A DNA stretch of 64,000 bases from Candidatus Thiodiazotropha sp. (ex Codakia rugifera) (GTDB lineage Bacteria; Pseudomonadota; Gammaproteobacteria; Chromatiales; Chromatiaceae), in NCBI GenBank assembly GCA_025656675.1, contig JAHXHN010000002.1:62001-126000 (forward strand). The letters run 5' to 3'. Positions 56,617-64,000 of the stretch are shown here, one piece after another. A program made the position numbers and the translations under genes. Positions within the stretch are counted from its first letter, which is position 1, and every line of letters begins with the position of its first letter. The notes beneath the pieces are model-generated. The model saw only the letters and a list, made by a program, of their open reading frames with translations, was not told the DNA's origin and did no database searches.

Positions 56617-58755
56617 GTGCAGGGGAACGGGTCAGTAGGGACTTGTCAATCCGGGCCGTTTTCTGTGGATGCCGTCGTGCAACTGCAGGAGGTCATTGAA
56701 GCTTGTGATGTGGGTCTCTGCCTCCTCAATGCTGAAAGGTTGGTAGTAGCCTGGAATCGTTGCTTGGCAGATAGCATTGGTAAGGCTGATCAAGATGCAC
56801 TCGGTCATTCGATAGAAGAGCTGATACCACAACTTGCGGGACAGCGTTTTTCAGAAATGGTGCAGGCGGCTGTCCAGCATCCGCAAGAGAGTGCCTCACA
56901 ACAACCCATTTCACCCTCTTTGGCCAGTTCCCGGCATCTTTTCGATTTCGATGAAACGCGTAGCGTTCAAGTGAGTGTCAAACCGCTGATGATGCATCCG
57001 GGGTACTGTCTGGTACAGATCAGTGATCTGGACTCTATGGTTGCGATTCAGGGGCAGCAACAGAGTGTCGGTCATGTGGAGCAACGTACCAGGGCAATGC
57101 TCTCTTCAGTTGAAGATGCCGTTATTCTGCTCGATGCAGACGGTAAGGTTGAATTTGTGAATCTTGCAGCAGAGGGCATGACTGGTTATCAAAGCCAACA
57201 CATCATCGGCTGTCAACTGACTGAGATATACCGGGTATACGATGAATTGGATACCCAGCATCGTCCACTTTCAATTGAGCAGATTTTCGAAAATGAAAGT
57301 CAGCAACTGGTTCTGATGCACAGGGAAGGCCTGAGATTACCGATACAGCAGACAATTACCCGACTCAGGGATGAGCAGGGCGATCTTGAGAGTATGGTGC
57401 TGGTATTCAAGGATACCAGCCAGTCGCGAAAGCTTGCAGCCCAGTTGAGTTGGCAAACCAGCCATGACCCGATAACACGGCTCTTCAATCGTGCTGAGTT
57501 CGATCGCCAGCTATCAGAGCTGTTGGACCAGGCGAGTCGAGAGGGAGGTGAGCATTGTCTGCTCTATCTCGATATCGACCGTTTCAAGATAGTCAACGAT
57601 AATTGTGGTCATGTGGCCGGTGATGAGCTGCTGCATCAACTTGCCTCATTGATCAAACGTTCGATCCGCAACAGTGATCTGCTGGCCAGGCTGGGTGGTG
57701 ATGAGTTTGGCATTCTACTGAGTAAATGTTCACTGGAAGCGGCTGAACGGATAGCGGACACCATACGTCTCTCTGTACAGGGATTCAGGTTTGCTTGGGG
57801 TGAAAAAACCTTTTCACAAAGTATCAGTATCGGCATGGTTCCCATCAACGATCAATGTGGGGGAGTTGAGCAGATTCTGAGTTTTGCCGATACGGCATGT
57901 TTCTCTGCCAAGGAGGAGGGAAGGAACAAAATACACATCTACCATCCAGTTGAGAGTTCTGCTGCAAAACGTCACGGTGAGGCTCAATGGGTAACACATA
58001 TACGCAGTGCATTGGACGAGGATCGCTTTACCCTCTATGTACAGCCAATTGAGTTGATTAGCAGCAATGATGGTCCCCATCCGCATGTGGAGGTGTTGAT
58101 CCGGATGTTGGATGAAACGGGTGGCTTGATTCTGCCTGGTGCATTCATACCTGCCGCTGAACGATTCGATCTGATGCCAAGCGTCGATCGATGGGTGATA
58201 GATCGTCTGATACATTTCATTACTGAAAACCGGGAAATCTCAATCTCCTCCGGGCGACGCTATTTTATCAATCTGTCGGGACATTCGCTGTGTGATGAAC
58301 AGATGTTGCAGATGATCTTGGAGAAGATTCGTGAGTATGAGATTCCGAAAGGGATGCTCTGCTTTGAAATCACGGAAACGGCAGCTATCTCCAACCTTAC
58401 ATCAGCAGAACGCTTTATGCGCACACTGCAACGGTTTGGTTGTGAATTCGCCCTTGACGATTTCGGCAGTGGCCTCTCTTCGTTTGGTTATCTGAAGCAA
58501 CTGCCTGTGGAATATCTTAAGATTGACGGCGCATTCGTTAAAGAGATGCTGGAAAACAGTGTCGACGAATCGATGGTGGATGCCATAAATCGCATTGGAC
58601 ACATCATGGGGTTGGAGACGATTGCGGAATTCGTCGAGAACGAAGCCATATTGTGTCGACTACGGGAGATAGGCGTCGACTATGCGCAGGGATATGGAAT
58701 TTGCAGGCCATTTCCTATCGACCAGCTATATACTGATCAGAACCTGGATCGGTAG
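56617..58755 (+). CDS. Cytosolic PAS-GGDEF-EAL cyclic-di-GMP protein
   Basis: A protein of 712 residues from GTG 56617 (TTG 56599 is an alternative). Two PAS-like parts (about 25-140 and 155-280), a GGDEF with RLGGDEFGILL and the RNSD inhibitory site, and an EAL domain in which the signature reads EVLIRM in place of EALIRW. Other phosphodiesterase residues are kept (FEITETAA, DDFGSGLSSFGYLKQ). No membrane segment. It probably both makes and degrades c-di-GMP, with the second activity possibly weak. It stands alone, convergent on rapA. Confidence 0.85.
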   Translation: MQGNGSVGTCQSGPFSVDAVVQLQEVIEACDVGLCLLNAERLVVAWNRCLADSIGKADQDALGHSIEELIPQLAGQRFSEMVQAAVQHPQESASQQPISPSLASSRHLFDFDETRSVQVSVKPLMMHPGYCLVQISDLDSMVAIQGQQQSVGHVEQRTRAMLSSVEDAVILLDADGKVEFVNLAAEGMTGYQSQHIIGCQLTEIYRVYDELDTQHRPLSIEQIFENESQQLVLMHREGLRLPIQQTITRLRDEQGDLESMVLVFKDTSQSRKLAAQLSWQTSHDPITRLFNRAEFDRQLSELLDQASREGGEHCLLYLDIDRFKIVNDNCGHVAGDELLHQLASLIKRSIRNSDLLARLGGDEFGILLSKCSLEAAERIADTIRLSVQGFRFAWGEKTFSQSISIGMVPINDQCGGVEQILSFADTACFSAKEEGRNKIHIYHPVESSAAKRHGEAQWVTHIRSALDEDRFTLYVQPIELISSNDGPHPHVEVLIRMLDETGGLILPGAFIPAAERFDLMPSVDRWVIDRLIHFITENREISISSGRRYFINLSGHSLCDEQMLQMILEKIREYEIPKGMLCFEITETAAISNLTSAERFMRTLQRFGCEFALDDFGSGLSSFGYLKQLPVEYLKIDGAFVKEMLENSVDESMVDAINRIGHIMGLETIAEFVENEAILCRLREIGVDYAQGYGICRPFPIDQLYTDQNLDR

Positions 58756-58798
58756 TCCCTTTTATCTACTTGGTGGTTACCCATCAGATGTAAAAATG

Positions 58799-58834
58799 AT
58801 TAACCCGGTAAACTAATAATATCGCCGGGTTAAT
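58799..58834. terminator. Inverted repeat between the GGDEF-EAL gene and rapA
   Basis: ATTAACCCGG and CCGGGTTAAT (10 exact base pairs) flank a 16-base loop between two convergent genes. There is no strong U run, so it may act as a bidirectional terminator of Rho-independent weak type or as an RNA-stabilising hairpin. Confidence 0.4.
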
Positions 58835-58848
58835 TGTGTTAACAGACT

Positions 58849-61731
58849 CTAGGCTATTGTGACGACCATACGAATGGCGTCCAAACGAAGTCGGGCTGAC
58901 TGAAGATGCTGATGCAATGCCATCCCTTGATCCTGTAGGAGTTGGATCTCTTCTTCACGTACCCCCGGGTTGTGTTTCTTTAACGCCATCATCCGTTGAA
59001 TCTCTTGGGTATAGTGCTCCATCATCTGTTTTATCGCACTCTTCACCAGGTTGGTTACGCTACCTTGTGCAGTGGATTCGGCTTGACTCATCAGCTTTTG
59101 TATCTGCGGACGGTAAGCATTGATGACAGGGAATATGCTTTGTGTTTCCAATGCCTGGGCGTGCTCTAACAGCTCCTCACAAGTGATCAGATGATCGAGT
59201 CTCTCTCCTTTTGGATTGAGGAAGACACGTGTCAGTGTCGGCGGCAGAAACCGACCCGCTTGCAAATGACGAGGCGCCGGACACTCAAGCACGAACAGGC
59301 ATTCCAATAGCAGTTGTCCCGCCTTCAATCTTGGATGCCGACAGGCTAGAGCAGCACTGTTGCCGGTCTGTTGGCCGATAATATGCTCCATGGCGTTACT
59401 CACCAGTGGATGCTCCCAGGTTAGAAATTGCCGCTCCTCGTGAGCCAGGGCATCCCTACGGTTAAAAGTCACCGTCATGCCGTCGGCAGGGAGTCCTGGA
59501 AGTGTGCCTGCAATAACCTGATCTCCGGGACGGAGTATCAATCCGGCTTCACCCAGCTCTTCGGTGTCGATGTTGTAACTGTTGAAGAGCTGATTCAGAT
59601 AGTGATGTAATCGTTGTGACTGGTCCTGTTCCCGGAGCTGGGAGACAAGACGACTTGCGGTAGGCTCACGGCAGGCACCCAACTCCAACAGATGATCCCG
59701 ACCTTGTTGCAGACGTTGTTGGATCGACTCTCTCAACTGACGTGTCGTATCTATCAACTGCTCCTGATCACCATTTCCGCTACTCCCTTCCAGCGTTTCC
59801 AAGAGCAGGGATGCGAGCTGTTCGCGTACCTCGTTGGCACCTGGAACATGGTGTCGGAATGCATCCAAACCGTCTCTGTACCAGTGCAGCATCACGGATT
59901 GAGGACCGGGTTCAAGGTAGGGGACGTGAATCTGCACAGTCTTTTTTTGGCCAATCCGGTCGAGACGGCCAATACGTTGCTCCAGTAGATCCGGATCGAG
60001 TGGTAGGTCGAAGAGTATCAGGTGGTGAGCGAACTGAAAGTTACGCCCTTCACTACCGATCTCGGAGCAGATCAGCAGCCTCGCCCCATCAGGATCGGCA
60101 AACCAGGCAGCTGCCCGGTCTCGTTCGATGATGCTCATCTGCTCATGAAACAGTCCAGCACCGATACCGGTTTGTACCCGGATTGCCTCTTGCAGTTCGA
60201 TGGCGGTTTGCCCTGGGGCGCAGATCAACAGAAACTTCTCGGTCGGATGTTTTCGTAGTATCGCTTTCAACCAGGCAATTCTCGGGTCTTCATGCCACCA
60301 TGACGGGTGGCCGTGGAAGGCATAAAGACGCTCTGGAGTCAGTAGTAACTCTGGATCGGTATCTGCCGGCTGCTGCGCTCTATCGTCATAGCAGTCGGGT
60401 AGTGACAGAGGATAGGCATGCAGTTCACGATCGGGAAAACCGCTGATACGTGCCCGCGTGTTTCGAAACAGTACCCTTCCAGTGCCATGACGGTCGAGTA
60501 ACAGATTGATAAGGGCCTCTCTGGCCTCGCTCCTTTGTTCCTCACCGGCACGATTGTCTCTGAGCAGTACCAGCAAAGGTGCGCTTTCGTTTTCATCCAG
60601 GGTATCAAGCAGTTGCTTGGCCGCTTGTTCAGGCAGGGTGTTGTGTTCGAGTAACTGCTCAACCGCATCCGCAACCGGTTGGTAGAGATGCTCCTCCTCC
60701 TGAAATGCCTGCAGATCGTAATAGCGGTCCGGGTCCAGCAATCGAAGTCGGGCGAAATGGCCTGCCTGACCAAGTTGTTCCGGCGTGGCGGTCAGCAGCA
60801 ATACCCCAGGCGTCTTCAGGGCCAGTGCCTCAACCAACAGGTATTCAGCGCTGGGGTCTTCGGCAGACCAGGTCAGATGGTGGGCTTCATCCACAATCAG
60901 CATATCCCAATCGCCGTCCAGAGCCTGGCTGAGACGATCCGGGTTGCGATGAAACAGATCCAGACTGCAGAGCACCAGCTGTTCGGCGTGAAAGGGATTG
61001 TCGCCCTGTCCAGAGTCCTGGATGGCCTGACAGGTCTCTTCGTCAAAGATGCGGAATCTGAGGTTGAAACGTCGTAGTAATTCTATCAACCACTGATGCA
61101 CTAAAGGATCGGGTACCAGGATCAGAGCTCGGCTGGTACGGCCGGTTATCATTTGATGATGCAGGATCAGGCAGGCTTCAATAGTCTTGCCAAGTCCGAC
61201 CTCATCAGCCAATAACACCCGTGGAGTGGGGCGGTTGGCAATTTCGTGGGCAATGTAGAGTTGATGAGGGATCAGGTCGATTCTCGGTCCACCCAGGCCA
61301 AGCACGGGAGACTGCTGGTGGTGTCTCATGTGCTGGAGCGTCTGGTATCGCAGGTTGAACCAGTGTGGTGGATCGATCTGCCCCGACAACAGTCTCTGAT
61401 TGGGCTGGTTGATGCGCAGGGTGTCGTTAATATCCGCTTCTGTCAGCTGTGCCTGTTCTCCCTCTTGGTCTTCACCCAGGTAGGTCAGGCAGCCATCCTC
61501 CTCGACCACTTTTTGCACCAGCAATGTACCGCCTTCACGACGCTCCACCCGATCGCCGACCGAAAAGGCAACACGTGTGAGGGGTGCCCCTTGTCGGGCA
61601 TAGACCCTGTTTTCGCCAATTGCGGGAAAATGAAGCGTGACTGTTCGCCCTTCACATTCAATGATGGTGCCCAATCCCAGTTCGGATTCGCTATCACTGA
61701 TCCAGCGTTGGCCGGGTAGAAAAACTGACAT
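58849..61731 (-). CDS. rapA: RNA polymerase-associated ATPase RapA
   Basis: A protein of 960 residues. The opening two beta (Tudor-like) domains begin SVFLPGQRWISDSESELGLG. The Swi2/Snf2 ATPase has LADEVGLGKTIEACLIL (Walker A), DMLIVDEAHH (Walker B), LLLTATPEQLG and, in the second lobe, CSEIGSEGRNFQFAHHLILF and QRIGRLDRIGQ. The C-terminal domain ends with a helical region. RapA recycles RNA polymerase after transcription. The length matches E. coli RapA (968). Start ATG 61731. Confidence 0.96.
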   Translation of the reverse strand: MSVFLPGQRWISDSESELGLGTIIECEGRTVTLHFPAIGENRVYARQGAPLTRVAFSVGDRVERREGGTLLVQKVVEEDGCLTYLGEDQEGEQAQLTEADINDTLRINQPNQRLLSGQIDPPHWFNLRYQTLQHMRHHQQSPVLGLGGPRIDLIPHQLYIAHEIANRPTPRVLLADEVGLGKTIEACLILHHQMITGRTSRALILVPDPLVHQWLIELLRRFNLRFRIFDEETCQAIQDSGQGDNPFHAEQLVLCSLDLFHRNPDRLSQALDGDWDMLIVDEAHHLTWSAEDPSAEYLLVEALALKTPGVLLLTATPEQLGQAGHFARLRLLDPDRYYDLQAFQEEEHLYQPVADAVEQLLEHNTLPEQAAKQLLDTLDENESAPLLVLLRDNRAGEEQRSEAREALINLLLDRHGTGRVLFRNTRARISGFPDRELHAYPLSLPDCYDDRAQQPADTDPELLLTPERLYAFHGHPSWWHEDPRIAWLKAILRKHPTEKFLLICAPGQTAIELQEAIRVQTGIGAGLFHEQMSIIERDRAAAWFADPDGARLLICSEIGSEGRNFQFAHHLILFDLPLDPDLLEQRIGRLDRIGQKKTVQIHVPYLEPGPQSVMLHWYRDGLDAFRHHVPGANEVREQLASLLLETLEGSSGNGDQEQLIDTTRQLRESIQQRLQQGRDHLLELGACREPTASRLVSQLREQDQSQRLHHYLNQLFNSYNIDTEELGEAGLILRPGDQVIAGTLPGLPADGMTVTFNRRDALAHEERQFLTWEHPLVSNAMEHIIGQQTGNSAALACRHPRLKAGQLLLECLFVLECPAPRHLQAGRFLPPTLTRVFLNPKGERLDHLITCEELLEHAQALETQSIFPVINAYRPQIQKLMSQAESTAQGSVTNLVKSAIKQMMEHYTQEIQRMMALKKHNPGVREEEIQLLQDQGMALHQHLQSARLRLDAIRMVVTIA

Positions 61732-61861
61732 TTGGCTATGGTCCTGGCAAAAAGAGGCTGATAATAATCACTTCGCTGGATTCTATCCAGGGTGGGAAAA
61801 GACTTGAGTCTTATCGGTAGCTGATAATAATAGGCCGCTGGCAAGCAATGAGAAGTGGATC

Positions 61862-62395
61862 GTGGAAAAGATATTTGAACAAATTCTGTGGAATAGTCGA
61901 TTGGTGGTATTGGCGGCGGTTATCGCAAGTATGGCTGCAGCCATTGCCATGTTCTATATGGCATCGGTGGATGCCGTCTATATGATATCCCATCTGGGCG
62001 ATTACGCTTCACCCTCCTTAAGCGCCTCTGAGCGGGTTGATTTACGCTCGAGCACGGTCACCCATGTCGTAGAGATCGTGGATGGTTATCTGCTGGCAAC
62101 TGTATTACTGATCTTTTCATTGGGTCTGTATGAGCTTTTCGTCAGCAAGATCGACCACGCTGAGGGATCAGAGAATGCCTCGAATGTGCTGATGATTACC
62201 AGTTTGGATGACCTCAAGAGCCGTCTAGCCAAGGTTGTGATGATGATTCTGGTCGTTCGCTATTTTGAATTTGCCCTGGGTATGGACTTTGTCACGCCAA
62301 TGGACCTGCTGCAATTTGCTGCGGGGATTGCCTTGTTGGGAATAGCGCTCTATTTTTCGCATATGGCTGATAAGGGCAGTGATAGTGATCATTAA
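61862..62395 (+). CDS. YqhA/UPF0114 family membrane protein
   Basis: A protein of 177 residues with a GTG start. It has about four hydrophobic helices (VVLAAVIASMAAAIAMFYM, YLLATVLLIFSLGLYELFVS, then two near the end) and the family stretch SLDDLKSRLAKVVMMILVV. Function unknown. It is divergent from rapA and followed by a 190-base gap before cytochrome c. Confidence 0.8.
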   Translation: MEKIFEQILWNSRLVVLAAVIASMAAAIAMFYMASVDAVYMISHLGDYASPSLSASERVDLRSSTVTHVVEIVDGYLLATVLLIFSLGLYELFVSKIDHAEGSENASNVLMITSLDDLKSRLAKVVMMILVVRYFEFALGMDFVTPMDLLQFAAGIALLGIALYFSHMADKGSDSDH

Positions 62396-62587
62396 ATGGC
62401 CATCAAATGCAGGACTGGCCTAACAATGATGATGTCATTTATTGTAAAATTATCGTATTGATAAATGTCTTTGATAGGTAATCCAGCCCCGATTACTTTA
62501 TAATTTGCCTAATTCAAGGGACGGGCCTTATCTCATCCCTGCAGGTGTACCAGTGTTTAACTGAATGATTTAGAGGAAAAAAACCTG

Positions 62588-62911
62588 ATGAAGAAGATGA
62601 AAGTGATGATGTTGGCTGCCAGCTCAATGGTGTTGTCCCTTGGCGCAGTAGCAACGGCCTCAGCTGATCCTATGGCGCTTGCCACTCAGCGTGGTTGTAT
62701 GGCATGCCACCAGCTGGAAACTAAGGTTGTAGGACCTGCTTACAAAGAGGTAGCAGCGAAATACAAGGATCAGGATGGTGCTGTTGATATGCTCTCTGCA
62801 AAGGTTAAAGCTGGTGGTTCTGGTGTTTGGGGTCCTGTCCCGATGCCACCTAACGCCCATGTCAGTGATGAGGATATCAAGGCTGTCGTAGCTTGGATTT
62901 TGACCCTCTAA
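62588..62911 (+). CDS. Small class I cytochrome c (c-551/c8 type)
   Basis: A protein of 107 residues: a signal peptide (KKMKVMMLAASSMVLSLGAV, cut after SA in ASADP), then CMACH for haem attachment and the Met ligand in PVPMPPN. The mature form is about 82 residues, the size of cytochrome c-551. It carries electrons in the periplasm. AGAGGAAAAAAA lies before the start. A clear terminator follows. Confidence 0.92.
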   Translation: MKKMKVMMLAASSMVLSLGAVATASADPMALATQRGCMACHQLETKVVGPAYKEVAAKYKDQDGAVDMLSAKVKAGGSGVWGPVPMPPNAHVSDEDIKAVVAWILTL

Positions 62912-62945
62912 ACTATCCTGTATCGATCTTTTTAGATCATTGAAA

Positions 62946-62979
62946 AAGGCGCCTTGCTGTATAGCAGGCGCTTTTTTTA
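62946..62979 (+). terminator. Intrinsic terminator after cytochrome c
   Basis: GCGCC and GGCGC (62949-62953 and 62967-62971) plus TGCT with AGCA inside form a stem, followed by a run of seven T. Confidence 0.85.
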
Positions 62980-63236
62980 TGCTAGGCCCTAAATAATGGG
63001 CTGTTGTAACCGTCATAATGTAGGGAAATGCCTCGAATTGTGTCAAATAACCTATAACAGGCCGATATCGTGACAGCTTTTCTGTAATTTGGTTTGCCTT
63101 TTTAGGGGCTTTAGTGTCATTCTCACTGGCAACTGATCCATAACATATTCAAGTTTTGATACAGACGTTAGTTGGGTTGAATCCCCCGGCGACCCTCTGT
63201 TGCTACACAAAATATCGATAAGGAGTTAAAAAAAAC
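62980..63236. other. Spacer before the PCu(A)C gene
   Basis: About 257 bases with a copy, in reverse order, of the motif CTAGGCCCT-AAATAAT-GGGCTGTTG (62983-63007) and no gene. The total gap from 62912, including the terminator, is 325 bases. Confidence 0.45.
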
Positions 63237-63722
63237 ATGGCCTATTTACGACAAATCACACTACTTGGGCTGATAATCGTCTCGATAAGCCAATGGGCGA
63301 TTGCCGGATCGGCAGGCGATAGCATCATGGTGGATGATCCCTATGTAAGAGCGGTTCCCCCGGGACAACCAAATTCTGCCTCCTTTATGTCCCTGCACAA
63401 TAAGAGTGATCAAGGCTATACATTGACCGGAGCGAGTACTTCAGTGGCAGAGGTGGCCGAGTTACATACCCATACTATGGATGGGGGAATGATGCGCATG
63501 CGCAAGGTGGAAAAGATCAACTTGCCTGCCGGCGAGATGGTCAGTCTGCAGCCCGGCGGTCTGCATATCATGCTGATTGGCCTGAAGCAGAAGCTGGTAC
63601 CCGACGAGAGGGTGCAGTTGACCTTACAGTTTGAGGATGGGTCCCATTTGAAAGTGGAGGCACCGGTACGCAAGTTACAGATGCGGATGAAGCAGAGTGG
63701 GCGCAAAGCCCATATGCACTAA
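63237..63722 (+). CDS. PCu(A)C copper chaperone
   Basis: A protein of 161 residues with a signal peptide (LLGLIIVSISQWAIAGSAG) and the PCu(A)C copper site: ELHTHTMDGGMMRMR then GLHIML near residue 110, the H/M-rich set of the family. It delivers Cu(I) to the CuA or CuB site of cytochrome oxidase in the periplasm. The tail (KLQMRMKQSGRKAHMH) adds Met and His that may also bind copper. Neighbour of a cytochrome c gene. Confidence 0.9.
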   Translation: MAYLRQITLLGLIIVSISQWAIAGSAGDSIMVDDPYVRAVPPGQPNSASFMSLHNKSDQGYTLTGASTSVAEVAELHTHTMDGGMMRMRKVEKINLPAGEMVSLQPGGLHIMLIGLKQKLVPDERVQLTLQFEDGSHLKVEAPVRKLQMRMKQSGRKAHMH

Positions 63723-63730
63723 AAAGTCGT

Positions 63731-64000
63731 TTGACATCACCACCGTTTGATTCCATCGAGGAACTGCAGCAGGCCTTTGCTGCAGGTCTTCAACGTCTGC
63801 TAAAGAATCCCGGGCTGGGTAGTTATATCCTGGTGCACGCCAATGCCTGTTTCGATGCAGAGGTCTATCGGGTGCTGCAGGCTGATCTGCAAAGTCGATT
63901 CAACCAGCTGGTCAACTACTGTCGTGAGGCCCTCAGCGAAGGACGCGAGCTGGCAGGTGCGAAAGATGATCATCTGGTCTTTTTGAAATTACTGGCCATT
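63731..64000 (+). CDS. Unrecognised protein, N-terminal part (continues outside window)
   Basis: The frame opens after the PCu(A)C stop and runs past the window edge without a stop, about 90 codons. It reads in a coding manner (SIEELQQAFAAGLQRLLKN, YRVLQADLQSRFNQLVNY). TTG 63731 is the first start-like codon; the frame is also open further upstream inside the PCu(A)C gene. I do not recognise the family. Confidence 0.6.
   Translation, partial: MTSPPFDSIEELQQAFAAGLQRLLKNPGLGSYILVHANACFDAEVYRVLQADLQSRFNQLVNYCREALSEGRELAGAKDDHLVFLKLLAI

Overview
The window looks like a chromosome segment of a free-living or symbiotic gammaproteobacterium. The support is the set of housekeeping genes of proteobacterial type (tadA, pldA, mltF, grxC, rapA, pcm, a TPP-riboswitch thiC followed by an RsuA-type gene, a small cytochrome c and a PCu(A)C copper chaperone), the many cyclic-di-GMP proteins, and the mixed GC content with AT-rich islands. 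A sulfur-oxidising Chromatiales-like lineage would fit, but that is inference; no rRNA or sulfur-oxidation gene lies in the window.

Bases 1-18151 are the distal part of an extracellular contractile injection system (eCIS, Afp/PVC/MAC-like) operon on the + strand: the 3' end of a baseplate J-like gene, a large gpI-like tail protein, two unrecognised large proteins that share an N-terminal module, a tape-measure-type protein, the AAA+ ATPase, an alanine-rich coiled-coil protein, and three consecutive DUF4157 proteins with related leaders and unrelated C-terminal parts. The last three look like a cargo/effector cassette. Sheath, tube, spike and terminator genes must lie upstream of the window.

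Bases 18152-30091 hold a membrane PAS-PAS-GGDEF-EAL protein ending in a CZB-like zinc domain, tadA-pldA, mltF, a tRNA-Ser(CGA), a secreted isochorismatase-like hydrolase with glutaredoxin, an AraC regulator, a TetR regulator divergent from a tautomerase-like gene with three copies of a palindromic operator between them, and a phospholipid N-methyltransferase-like gene.

Bases 30443-37437 hold an iorAB-type molybdenum hydroxylase pair, an AT-rich TIR-TM-WD40 gene that may be a defence or signalling protein, an alkyltransferase-like gene and a second AraC regulator. Bases 37701-46295 form a run of co-directional genes: a Rieske-glutamate-synthase-like fusion, a Rieske-ThDP-enzyme fusion, a cation/proton antiporter, DUF2721, DUF5996, egtB and egtD (ergothioneine). 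Bases 46424-52434 hold a response regulator-hemerythrin fusion, a winged-helix/TPR regulator, a methyltransferase, an OsmC-like protein, a protein of unknown function and a second cysteine hydrolase.

Bases 52499-64000 are mostly core: pcm, TPP riboswitch-thiC-rsuA, a cytosolic PAS-GGDEF-EAL protein, rapA, a YqhA-like membrane protein, cytochrome c, PCu(A)C protein and the start of an unrecognised gene. The most interesting parts are the eCIS with its triple DUF4157 cassette, the paired Rieske fusions, and the triple-operator TetR switch.
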